NCBI GenBank assembly: GCA_026983775.1
Contig: JALSTK010000133.1
Coordinates: forward strand, 1-42,030
DNA length: 42,030 nucleotides
Reading direction: 5' to 3'
Source of the DNA: Calditrichia bacterium
GTDB taxonomy: Bacteria > Calditrichota > Calditrichia > Calditrichales > Calditrichaceae
Each line of letters opens with the position of its first letter. Within the stretch, counting starts at the first letter, position 1. Of this stretch, positions 35,201-42,030 are shown in pieces. Position numbers and translations under genes: made by a program. The notes beneath the pieces were generated by a model. It had not been told where the DNA came from. It was given only the letters and a program-made list of their open reading frames with translations, and did no database searches.

Positions 35201-35437
35201 GTCGATACCGGTCACGCCTTTGAGGTTGTCTTCGATTTTTAGTACAATTCCTTCTTCGATTTCCCTGGGCGCTGCGCCGGGATAAATGACCTGAACGACA
35301 ATCACCTTACTGGGAATCTGCGGGAAAAAAGTTGTTTTAAGGCTTTTCATACCAAGATAACCGAAGATGAGTAAAGTGACTACAATTACGTTTCCCAATA
35401 CAGGGTAGTGAATAAATCTTTTGACTATATCTTTCAT
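32294..35437 (-). CDS. RND-family inner-membrane efflux pump
   Basis: A 1047-residue proton-driven exporter with the usual 12 membrane helices: one at the start (VLGNVIVVTLLIFGYLGM), a cluster around 330-480, and the mirrored set from ~530 and ~860. Large periplasmic porter and docking loops lie between. TM4 carries the proton-relay pair in GMLVDDGIVIAENIY. In TM10 the position of the AcrB relay lysine lies in GIMVNDALVLVNAMN, so the partner residue differs from AcrB. PGAAPREIEEGIVLKIE and GFPDEEIEIGL are HAE-type features rather than the CusA heavy-metal type; no methionine pathway is seen. Substrate could be drugs, bile-like compounds or cell-envelope products. It lies between the adaptor and channel genes, 28 and 18 bases from them. 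Confidence 0.93.
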   Translation of the reverse strand: MKDIVKRFIHYPVLGNVIVVTLLIFGYLGMKSLKTTFFPQIPSKVIVVQVIYPGAAPREIEEGIVLKIEDNLKGVTGIDRITSVSSENSGRVMVELRTGYDINVALADVKNAVDKISYFPVGMEKPVIYKQEMMDFAINFVIHGEVDLHILKKYARRVERDLRSQDGISKITLSGFPDEEIEIGLREADLRRFQLTFAQVSNAVRKANLRMTGGKIKGKKEELLIRANTKGYHAEELGHIVVKTTQDGAIVRLKDVADLRDRWNDNPNRVYYNGKPAVEIDVNTTNNEDLFHTANYVNQYIKKFNTEHREVQASVLRDGSRIIQERINLLTKNGIMGFLLVILFLSLFLNGRLSLWVSLGIPVAFAGMFALAPLVGITINVMSLLGMILVVGMLVDDGIVIAENIYQHYERGDTPYKAAINGTMEVLPSVISAVLTTVIIFSTFLFLEGGMGDRTKDLAYVVIAALLFSLVEAAFILPAHVGHSKALKIAPGKKNRFEEQTEKALHWIRDKLYATQLRFVIKHSLLSLSIPVALLIITIGALKGSFVKTTFFPNIEMDNMKVSLQLPAGTSVAVTDSLLQYIEKIVWSVNNNYKKNHGGIDVMTSVTRKIGPGTNKGSVNVNFIPGEERDISSIGLTNRIREATGTIPMAENLEFGGSRHWGKPVSVAIIGDDLDEVRAAKTDLKNELRKIRALKDVVDNDPPGLREVNITLKQKGLALGLTPRDVVDQVRGGFFGAEAQRIQRGIDEVRIYVRYTDAERATLSQLAHMRIRLPNRREYPLQEVANLSVKRGIMSINHLDTRRVVTVEADISNPKESVTDLIAGIKAGILPLLRDKYPDVDFDFEGQSRETAKTMRSTMSVLPPILLLMFIIIIITFRSFMQAFIVFLLVPFGLIGVVWGHYIQGYIISVLSMFGMIALIGIMVNDALVLVNAMNRRLKKGMNFKSALYEAGISRFRPILLTSLTTIAGLGPLIFETSFQAQFLSPMAISVAYGLLFATVLNLLMLPALLNLFNKLKVYIFWLLNREKPKAEMVEPAVREDIFVKGL

Positions 35438-35465
35438 ACTTTTCCCGTAGTGTTGTTTGTTTAAT

Positions 35466-36572
35466 TCAGTTTATTTTGATCTCTCCGGAACCTGTTCCCG
35501 GACTCTCCTGGGCAAGGATTTGCTGGCCGTCTTTCAGACCGTTCACGATTACAAAATCACCCTCATTCCGTACGATTGTAACCGGTGTCAGACGCAGGAC
35601 GGAATCGGCTTTAACGTAGAGTTTGTTCTGATCCACCAGCCAGACGGTGGGAATTCGTATGCCCAGTGCAGCCCCGGAACAGGTGATTTGGGCGATGAGG
35701 TACATACCGTCTTTTAAACGGCGGTCGCTGACGGAAACATATGCTTTGACGGTCTGTGTCGAAGGATCGATTTTACCGTTGATGCGCCGCACTGTCCCTT
35801 TGAATTCACCGGCCATATCTTCGGATGTTAAACGGACAGGATCGCCGGGATGAACATAAGCTAAGTCGGGAATATTTAGCGTAGCTTCCAGTTCATATAG
35901 ATTTTCATTGGTAAATTCACCTAGTTTTTGACCGGCACGTACCAGGGAACCGGGTGTTATATCCGCTTCGGTTACCACGCCGTCAAAAGGGGCGCGTAGG
36001 GTGTATTTATCCAGGGTAGCCTCCATGCTTTTTACCGAATAATACAAATTGTAAATGTTACGCGAGGCAATAAAATACTGTTCTTTGCTGTCTGCCGCAG
36101 GGGGCAGGGGTTTGAGCGCTTTGTTCAGTTGAAAATCGGTTAGGTATTGCCGCCACTTTTCGGCGCTAACCGGAAAGTCGATGGCAAAATCGGGCAGGAA
36201 TAACGTGAGTTGATTCAATAAACCGCTCTTTTGGGCCAGCACATTGTTGCGGTATACGCTGTCATCGATACGCAATAAGGTTTCATTGCGTTTGAATTTA
36301 TTACCGGTGCGAAACGAAGTCTGCGCCTCATGCAAAACGCCGGTTACTTCCGCAAACAGTATAATCTTATGATAGGCTTGCAGGTTGCCTCCGCTGCGGA
36401 TTGTAAGGGGAAGTTTCCGGATAGTAACCGTTTTAAATGTAAACGGTTTGTGTTTCTGAGCCGATGCTTTACGTCGTGGCATTTCCCCGGAATTACTCAG
36501 CGCACCGGCAATTAAAAATCCCGCTATGATAATCACTAAGGCTAATCCCAAACTTAATATCTTGTTCTTCAT
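35466..36572 (-). CDS. Membrane fusion protein (periplasmic adaptor) of RND pump
   Basis: The 368-residue adaptor begins with a membrane anchor (~6-26, LGLALVIIIAGFLIAGAL). The barrel-sandwich halves are ILFAEVTGVLHEAQTSFRTGNKFKRNETLLRIDD and TLRAPFDGVVTEADITPGSLVRAGQKLGEF. They are separated by a rather short helical stretch (~95-180), so the hairpin is smaller than in AcrA. A beta-barrel (LEATLNIPDLAYVHPGD..) and membrane-proximal domain complete it. TTTAAGGAG stands well before the ATG. It is the first gene of the pump operon and follows the two-component genes after a 299-base gap. Confidence 0.92.
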   Translation of the reverse strand: MKNKILSLGLALVIIIAGFLIAGALSNSGEMPRRKASAQKHKPFTFKTVTIRKLPLTIRSGGNLQAYHKIILFAEVTGVLHEAQTSFRTGNKFKRNETLLRIDDSVYRNNVLAQKSGLLNQLTLFLPDFAIDFPVSAEKWRQYLTDFQLNKALKPLPPAADSKEQYFIASRNIYNLYYSVKSMEATLDKYTLRAPFDGVVTEADITPGSLVRAGQKLGEFTNENLYELEATLNIPDLAYVHPGDPVRLTSEDMAGEFKGTVRRINGKIDPSTQTVKAYVSVSDRRLKDGMYLIAQITCSGAALGIRIPTVWLVDQNKLYVKADSVLRLTPVTIVRNEGDFVIVNGLKDGQQILAQESPGTGSGEIKIN

Positions 36573-36871
36573 CTGAAGCTCCTTAAATAAGTCCTATTTG
36601 TACCCCTTTTACCTTCAAAAGGTAATAAATCTGCTTACATATCGCCGCCTTGTCCTGCTGTAGCGGAACTGTCTTCCTTTAAACAGGATAATTCTATAAC
36701 ATCCTGAGCCGAAGTATAGTTTATTGTGCATCGTAACTCTTTAAAAAACAATGTATTTTTTGGAGGGTTTGCCTCATTTCGGACGGCAATGATTTTTATA
36801 CATCCCTCAACATATAATCTGTACATTGGAATCGGCAATCATTCCGCTTACCTTTTCCTGCTTTCTGATCT
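36573..36871 (-). promoter_or_regulatory. Intergenic region before the efflux operon, with an inverted repeat
   Basis: The stretch between the kinase stop and the adaptor start holds the palindrome taccttcaaaaggta (36610-36624), two 6-base arms around CAA. It lies about 40 bases ahead of the adaptor start codon, a place where an operator could act. No clear -35/-10 pair was found. A 67-codon frame starting at a TTG (36838-36635) is open but has no family resemblance and is not called. Confidence 0.35.
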
Positions 36872-38197
36872 CTATTTCCCCACGTATTGATTCATCTTTA
36901 ATCGAATGCGTACGGTCGTTCCCCGGCCCGGTTCACTATCGATTTCAATTTTCCCGCTGTGCAGATCTATGATTTTTTTAACCAGACTCATGCCCAGTCC
37001 GTAACCGCCGGTCTTTTTGGAACGGGATTTGTCCACCCGGTAAAAGGGTTCAAAAATATGGGTGATTTCATCGGACGGAATACCCTGGCCAAAATCCTGC
37101 ACGGTAATCCATACTTCCTGTCCGCTTTGCTCTAAGTTTATTTGTACAGCCGGGCTGTCCGGGGTAGAAAATTTCAGGGCGTTTTGGACGAGATTATCCA
37201 GGGCCATCCGCAAACGCTCGCCGTCGGCTTTTATTTTCAGGTTTTGTGCGTGGACCGTCAATTCAATTCCCGGCCTCTGTTTGTCATAAGAAGCGCATAC
37301 TTTATGTACGATTTCAGAAAGATCTACATCTGTTTTATGTAAACCGCCGAAAGTACTGTCTAACCGTTCCTTCTCCAATAGTTCTGTAATCATCATTTCC
37401 ATATCCGCAATATCGCTGCGGATATCATTTCTGGCGCTGCCGTTTTCGATAAATTCCAACGCTACTTTGATGCGGGTCAACGGCGAGCGCAGTTCATGAC
37501 TGGCATCCAAAAGCAGTTGATCACGGGCCTTAAGCATCTCTTTAATGCGTGCAGTCATAAGATTAAAGGATCGCGCCAGGTCGCCTAATTCGTCTTTGCG
37601 GGTGGTAGTCAGTTTATAATCGAGATTACCGGCGCTCAACTGTTTGGTGGCTTCGTCCAGTTGCTCGATAGGCTGCAATAGCCGACGAATGATGAAATAG
37701 AGGATTGTTAAAATAAACATCATGAACAGCACCATGGTTAAAATACGCCATTGAATCTCGGAACCGTTTTCCCAAACACGGCTTTTGAACAACAAAGTAT
37801 AAACTCCCTGGGGAGTCGTATTTTGTACGAAGAGGCCATTGGCAACATAGGCGATGGAAAATTGTTTTTTCCCGGTAACGGTGTGCCATTGTAAAGTACC
37901 CTTTTCAATATCCGGCGGCTCGCTGGCCCAGTTCATTTTTCGGGCAGTAAATCTTATGGCAATATGCAGACTATCGGCCAGCTCTTTTGCTTTGCTCGTG
38001 TCCGGAGGTATGCCCATTCGGTTAATAAGATATGCGCTGTATTGAGCCATGTTTCTATCCATATTCTGATGATGCGGGCGGGATGCAAAATATTTATGCA
38101 TGGAATATCCGACGGCTGCGATAGTTAAGTGAGCTGCTAAGAAAATCAAAATGATTTTAAGAAAGAGCGAGTTTTTAATTTTTTCTTTAATTGGCAT
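36872..38197 (-). CDS. Sensor histidine kinase, OmpR-partner type
   Basis: The 441-residue kinase has membrane helices at ~12-33 and ~150-171 flanking a ~115-residue periplasmic sensor rich in His, Met and Lys near its start (HKYFASRPHHQNMDRNM). HAMP follows (~172-224), then HisKA with phospho-acceptor H234 in LLLDASHELRSPLTRI. The ATPase domain has NLVQNALKFS, DFGQGIP, EPFYRVDKSRS and GYGLGMSLVKKI. Its ATG overlaps the response-regulator gene by 11 bases. Overall layout is that of CpxA/RstB-like kinases. Signal unknown; the efflux pump downstream suggests envelope or toxicant stress. Confidence 0.93.
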   Translation of the reverse strand: MPIKEKIKNSLFLKIILIFLAAHLTIAAVGYSMHKYFASRPHHQNMDRNMAQYSAYLINRMGIPPDTSKAKELADSLHIAIRFTARKMNWASEPPDIEKGTLQWHTVTGKKQFSIAYVANGLFVQNTTPQGVYTLLFKSRVWENGSEIQWRILTMVLFMMFILTILYFIIRRLLQPIEQLDEATKQLSAGNLDYKLTTTRKDELGDLARSFNLMTARIKEMLKARDQLLLDASHELRSPLTRIKVALEFIENGSARNDIRSDIADMEMMITELLEKERLDSTFGGLHKTDVDLSEIVHKVCASYDKQRPGIELTVHAQNLKIKADGERLRMALDNLVQNALKFSTPDSPAVQINLEQSGQEVWITVQDFGQGIPSDEITHIFEPFYRVDKSRSKKTGGYGLGMSLVKKIIDLHSGKIEIDSEPGRGTTVRIRLKMNQYVGK

Positions 38198-38882
38198 CGC
38201 CGGCTTCTCCTATAAACAGATAGCCGCTACCCCAGACGGTTTTGATAAATTGCGGAGTTTTGGGATTATCGCCCAGCTTTTGGCGCAAACGACTGACCAG
38301 CACATCCACCGAACGGTTAAAGGCTTCCCATTCGATGCCGCGCATGGCATCCATGATCCGGTCACGATCCAGAACTCTGCCTTTGTTGCGGATAAACAGG
38401 GATAAAAGTTCGAATTCCGTGGTAGTTAAACCGCAATTTCGATTGTCTATAGAAGCGGTTTTTTTATCGAAATCTATCTGTAAAGCACCGAATTGTTTGC
38501 TGCTCATAGACGGAACCGCTTGCCCGCGGCGTAATATGGTTTGGATACGTGCCACCAGTTCCCGTGGTTCGAAGGGCTTGGGAATGTAATCATCAGCGCC
38601 GATTTCCAAACCTACAATTCGGTCCGTTACTTCACCACGGGCCGTAAGCATGATAACCGGTGTGTTCTTTGTTTTACGAATGGTACGAAGCACTTCAAAG
38701 CCGTCCATGGAAGGCAGCATAACATCCAAAATAATCAAATCCGGATTAAGCTGTTCCAACAATTTTAATCCTTCTTCCGGATGAGTGGCAGAGTTTACGG
38801 CAAAATCGAATTTGGCCAAATACGCACTTAGTAAAGCGTTAAGTTTTTCATCATCGTCGATGAGTAAAATTTTTGGTTTCAT
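38187..38882 (-). CDS. Response regulator, OmpR/PhoB family
   Basis: The 231-residue regulator has a receiver with acidic pocket LLIDDDEKL (9-11), phospho-Asp D53 in LIILDVMLPSMDG, Thr in VIMLTARGE and Lys in DDYIPKPFEPREL. A C-terminal winged helix follows from ~130 (FGALQIDFDKKTASIDNRNCGLTTTEFELLSLFIRNKGRVLDRDRIM..VDVLVSRLRQKLGD..IKTVWGSGYLF). It overlaps the kinase gene by 11 bases. A direct repeat of OmpR-family spacing sits about 100 bases upstream, so autoregulation is likely. The downstream RND pump operon is the obvious target. Confidence 0.94.
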   Translation of the reverse strand: MKPKILLIDDDEKLNALLSAYLAKFDFAVNSATHPEEGLKLLEQLNPDLIILDVMLPSMDGFEVLRTIRKTKNTPVIMLTARGEVTDRIVGLEIGADDYIPKPFEPRELVARIQTILRRGQAVPSMSSKQFGALQIDFDKKTASIDNRNCGLTTTEFELLSLFIRNKGRVLDRDRIMDAMRGIEWEAFNRSVDVLVSRLRQKLGDNPKTPQFIKTVWGSGYLFIGEAGDAN

Positions 38883-38959
38883 ATATAGCTTCCGGTTATC
38901 CTTAGATCAGCATGGAATTATCCATTGCTTTTTCATTGGTTTTCAATTTAGAACATAAA

Positions 38960-38998
38960 TGTAAATAAAAAATTTCAGAATTGTAACAAGATGTAACA
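38960..38998 (-). promoter_or_regulatory. Candidate response-regulator binding site (direct repeats)
   Basis: The heptamer TGTTACA on the minus strand occurs at 38998-38992 and again at 38988-38982, exactly 10 bases apart. A weaker TGTAAAT-like match (38960-38966 plus strand) lies two turns away. OmpR/PhoB-family regulators bind such same-face direct repeats as dimers. It is 100 bases upstream of the regulator gene. The rest of the 338-base gap (38883-39221) shows no gene. Confidence 0.55.
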
Positions 38999-39221
38999 AA
39001 GTGGGGAAAAGAATTTACAATGTCCCGAGGAATTTTTTCTGTATTGCCCACATAATGAATAACCCGGCTGATCCCAATAATTTTCGATTGGAGCGGTTAT
39101 GGATGTTTCGAAAACAGAGAAATTTGCCGGAGCAGCGGTTCAGGGAACATACGGTAGACAACTGCAGCGTCCATGAATTCTCCGCGAAGGACATCATTTA
39201 TTTTATCGTGTTACAAGCGGT

Positions 39222-41327
39222 CTATCGCCCGGATGCAGAAGGTTTGAACCTGGAATTTTTCAGTTTATCGATAGCATCCTTTTGTCCCATGATCAGCAAG
39301 GTATCGCCGAATTTAAAGCGGTAATCAGGTGTTGGTGTAAAAATATTTTGCCATTCTTTCTTCTCGGGATTGAATTTTTGTTTAATGAGAATCACTTCTA
39401 TCCCCATACGGTTACGTAAGTCCAACATTTTTAAATTTTTGTTGATAAAAGAACCCGGAGCTTCTATTTCACACAGCAGGTGGCCGTGGGACATTTCTAC
39501 CGATTTAAAGGTTTCCAACGAACTGATATAGCTGGAAACGGAAGTAACGGTATCCCGTTTAAATATCTCTTCATTATACGCACGCATCACTTCGTCTTTG
39601 GATATAACACCTATTATTTTTCGCTCTTCTCGATTATTTACGACCGGTGCTTCGGCAATATTCATTTCGCTAAATAGCATGGTAACCACATCCAGTGTGT
39701 CCTCCGGTGTGAAAAATCTTGGTGCGGGCAACATTAGATCCAGGGCGATTATAAAAGGCTCCAGGGTGTCTTTCTCAAAAATAATTTTACGCAAATCCTG
39801 AACGGAAACAACACCTATCAGACGTTCCTGATTATCAATGACAAAAAAATTGGAATGGGAACTTGTAACGGTTAGATCCATGAGTTTATTAAAAGGTGTA
39901 TTAATCCGTACCACTTCGAATTCTGGTTTCATAACCTGGGCAACCCGTAACCCCTTAAGAATATTTATTTCCTGACCCTGAAAGAGATTAATACCGCGTC
40001 GCGACAGTTTTAAGGTGTAAATGGAATCTTTTTTAAGCCGGGTCGTAATTAAAACGCTGATAATACAGGCAATCATCAAAGGCAAAATAATGCGGTAATC
40101 ATTAGTCAGTTCAAAAATAATGAGAATGGAGGTAATCGGGGCGTGCATGGCTCCGGCAGCCACCGCCCCCATGCCCACCAAAGCGTATGCTCCGGAGCTG
40201 GCCGTGAGGGTGGGGAATAACACATGCACGACCGTTCCTACAAATCCGCCCAGGCTGGCCCCTAAAAATAACGAAGGGGCAAAGATACCGCCCGAGCCGC
40301 CCGAGCCAATCGTAATCGAAGTGGCCAATAATTTAAGGGCTACCAATAAGAGAAGAAAATACCAGGCCAGTCGGCTTTCCAGCGCCAAACTGATGGTATC
40401 ATAACCGACACCGAAAATATAAGGAAAGAGAATGCCCATCAAACCGATCAGTGCACCTCCGATAGCCGGTTTTACGAATCCGGGAATAGGAAGAGCCTCG
40501 AAAATGTCTTCTGTCTTGTAGAGCAGGTTTATAAAGGCAAGAGCCACAAATGCGGCCAGCACGCCCAGGAGAGCATAAGGTATCATTTCGAACACGCTGA
40601 CTAACTGGTACTGCGGAATCACAAATGCCGGGAAATCACCTAAAAAATGCCGTGAAACTACTGTGGCCGAAACGGATGCAACCACAATCGGGCTGAACTG
40701 AGAAATGCCGAAATCACTCAGAATGATTTCCATGGCAAACAGGGCGCCGGCAATGGGCGCATTGAAGGTCCCGGCAATTCCGGCTGCCGTGCCACAGGCT
40801 ACCAGTGTTCGTAAATGTGAACCGGTTACTTTAAGCAATTGCCCGAAGGTCGAACCGATGGCCGAACCGATTTGCACGATAGGGCCTTCGCGGCCGACAC
40901 TACCACCGGAACCGATGCTGATGGCCGAAGCAAATACCTTGGCAATCATTACCCGGGGCCTTATAGCCCCGCCGCGTAATACGATGGATTCCATTACTTC
41001 CGGAACACCATGTCCTTTGGCTTCACGGGCGAAAATATAAACAATAGGCCCGACCATAATTCCACCTATTACCGGGGCGCCCAGTTTGATGTACCAGGGT
41101 AACTTTAAAGCGTAAGATAAAGAGTAATCCCAGGTTTGAAAGAACATCCCTTCGAAGAAACGAATGGCAAAACGGAAGAAAATAGCACCGAATCCGCCAA
41201 GTACACCGATAAGAACGGCGATCAAAACCATAAAGGTGTGTTCGTTGAGTCGAAGACGATAGAACTGGTTCACTAATGAGTTTTGAAAAGATTCCAAGTG
41301 CTTTCGCGTATGGGGGACACCTGACAT
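39222..41327 (-). CDS. ClC-type chloride channel/transporter with CBS pair and TrkA-C-like domain
   Basis: The 701-residue membrane protein has the ClC core (~30-445) with filter segments GHGVP (105-109), GREGP (145-149; gating E147) and GGIFAP. A conserved Tyr occurs in SIYTLKL near 455. The serine of the classic GSGIP is His here. At the site of the internal proton glutamate of ClC-ec1 (E203) the sequence reads FAMEIIL, placing Ile201 there. Two CBS domains follow (~470-590: VAQVMKPEFEVV.., LMLPAPRFFTPEDTLDVV..). The final ~85 residues (LCEIEAPGSFINKNLKMLDLRNRMGIEVILIKQ..FGDTLLIMGQKDAIDKL) look like a TrkA-C/RCK-C ligand domain, which is unusual company for ClC outside some bacteria. Probably regulated by nucleotides through CBS. 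The gene stands alone. Confidence 0.92.
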   Translation of the reverse strand: MSGVPHTRKHLESFQNSLVNQFYRLRLNEHTFMVLIAVLIGVLGGFGAIFFRFAIRFFEGMFFQTWDYSLSYALKLPWYIKLGAPVIGGIMVGPIVYIFAREAKGHGVPEVMESIVLRGGAIRPRVMIAKVFASAISIGSGGSVGREGPIVQIGSAIGSTFGQLLKVTGSHLRTLVACGTAAGIAGTFNAPIAGALFAMEIILSDFGISQFSPIVVASVSATVVSRHFLGDFPAFVIPQYQLVSVFEMIPYALLGVLAAFVALAFINLLYKTEDIFEALPIPGFVKPAIGGALIGLMGILFPYIFGVGYDTISLALESRLAWYFLLLLVALKLLATSITIGSGGSGGIFAPSLFLGASLGGFVGTVVHVLFPTLTASSGAYALVGMGAVAAGAMHAPITSILIIFELTNDYRIILPLMIACIISVLITTRLKKDSIYTLKLSRRGINLFQGQEINILKGLRVAQVMKPEFEVVRINTPFNKLMDLTVTSSHSNFFVIDNQERLIGVVSVQDLRKIIFEKDTLEPFIIALDLMLPAPRFFTPEDTLDVVTMLFSEMNIAEAPVVNNREERKIIGVISKDEVMRAYNEEIFKRDTVTSVSSYISSLETFKSVEMSHGHLLCEIEAPGSFINKNLKMLDLRNRMGIEVILIKQKFNPEKKEWQNIFTPTPDYRFKFGDTLLIMGQKDAIDKLKNSRFKPSASGR

Positions 41328-41463
41328 AGGACCGATCTCTCGCTTTTAGAAGAACTGTTCTATGGCTAATATACAAAATACTTTTTATGAATCTAACTAT
41401 TTAAATAAATATCGGTCTGTATTTGCCAGAACATCAGCCTGAAGAATATGTAGTTAACGCCTT

Positions 41464-41587
41464 TGTTTTGGCTCTACCGGGATTCTTGTGAAGCCGTATA
41501 TTAACTGAAGACTGATAAAAGAAATGAAACAATTTTTTATGGTTTCGTTCATCTTGTATTTAAAGACAATAATATCCGAAGGATACG
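41464..41587 (-). repeat. Conserved arm next to the MITE-like element, copy 3
   Basis: Read on the minus strand this matches 21086-21207 and 21680-21801, including the tatcc-gaa-ggata hairpin (41573-41585). The open frame covering it arises from the repeat and is not called as a gene. It lies between the ClC gene start region and the element. Confidence 0.7.
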
Positions 41588-41793
41588 AATATGAGTAGCC
41601 ACAGGCTGCGCCTGTGGTAAAGCGGAAAAAGAGAGCGCGATGCTGAAGGCGTCGAATGTGGAACACAGAGCATGCGATCGAAATAGAAGACCCTTTACAT
41701 TAAAAGGCCTGGTTTATTTTACCGCTTTGCGCTTGCATCTTGCCCACAGGCTTCGCTCCTGCCCGGTGGTTGACGGGTGTGGCTACTCATATT
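41588..41793. mobile_element. MITE-like palindromic element, copy 3 (206 bp)
   Basis: Bounded by perfect 16-bp inverted repeats aatatgagtagccaca (41588-41603) and tgtggctactcatatt (41778-41793). It contains the hairpin CCACAGGC-TGC-GCCTGTGG (41599-41617) and, at the other end, the longer CCACA..TGTGG variant also present in copy 2. The central core (CTGTGTTCCACATT on one strand) matches copy 2 in inverted orientation. It lies ~130 bases from the 3' end of tRNA-Ser. The DNA between them (41794-41925) has short GC-rich hairpins but no gene. Confidence 0.72.
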
Positions 41794-41925
41794 GCATCAC
41801 TATAACCGTTGAGCGTACAAGGTTTTTCCCGAGGGGGACCTCAGGGTGGCGAGACCGCCCCAATAAACCGCTTCGTCACCTCTGCCCAAAGAACAAATAC
41901 GGTAAGGTACTTATTTAAAAATACA

Positions 41926-42014
<89 letters not shown>

Positions 42015-42030
42015 ATAAAAATTGACTCAT

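Noticed and set aside
32294-36572. CusCBA-type heavy-metal efflux
   Set aside because: The RND protein lacks the methionine-rich path expected of CusA and looks like the HAE drug/solvent type.
36635-36838. 67-residue minus-strand frame between kinase and adaptor genes
   Set aside because: It starts at TTG without a ribosome site and has no signal peptide or known motif; a precursor peptide was considered but there are no modifying enzymes nearby.
39001-39324. 107-residue plus-strand frame overlapping the end of the ClC gene
   Set aside because: It is antisense to the ClC 3' end and lacks any family pattern.

Overview
The window looks like chromosome of a Gram-negative bacterium of the FCB superphylum, most like Calditrichota, Ignavibacteria or KSB1-type lineages. 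Three adjacent secreted proteins end in a type IX-secretion-like C-terminal sorting domain of the NYPNPFNP type. There are also a TonB-dependent receptor, a TolC/RND/MFP efflux system and an outer-membrane-type lipoprotein. The phylum is an inference from these protein styles; the window has no rRNA gene to confirm it.

Layout. Positions 1-7331 (+) carry three secreted proteins with sorting domains: the tail of one, a 1505-residue repeat protein and a GH16-type glycosidase. A MalK/UgpC-type ABC ATPase follows. Positions 7511-20001 (-) hold one long branched-chain amino acid operon, in order leader peptide-ilvD-ilvB-ilvN-ilvC-leuB-leuA-leuC-leuD-cimA-ilvE. It encodes every step from pyruvate to valine and leucine. 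It also makes isoleucine through citramalate, so no threonine deaminase is needed. In front of it is a strong sigma70-type promoter and a 49-codon leader ORF, too short for ordinary ORF calling, whose end is almost pure Val/Ile/Leu. The leader overlaps mutually exclusive RNA pairings, so this is a candidate ribosome-mediated attenuator.

Positions 20002-22770 are a gene-poor repeat island. Two ~514-bp direct repeats flank the remnant of a GIY-YIG nuclease gene and a small MITE-like element with 16-bp terminal inverted repeats and C-GAA-G type mini-hairpins. A second copy of the element lies at 41588-41793, beside tRNA-Ser(GGA).

Positions 22771-30971 hold a coiled-coil orphan, a tiny lipoprotein with its own promoter and terminator, and a three-gene signalling cassette (TonB receptor, YfiR-like protein, hybrid histidine kinase). 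A divergent pair follows: a signal-less trypsin-fold protease and a 71-residue protein resembling that protease's own N-terminal domain.

Positions 30974-38882 (-) encode a response regulator and histidine kinase, followed by a tripartite RND efflux pump (MFP, RND, TolC). A direct repeat of OmpR-family type lies upstream of the regulator. Positions 39222-41327 (-) encode a ClC chloride channel/transporter with CBS and TrkA-C-like domains. The window ends with tRNA-Ser(GGA). All calls come from reading the sequence; no database search was run.
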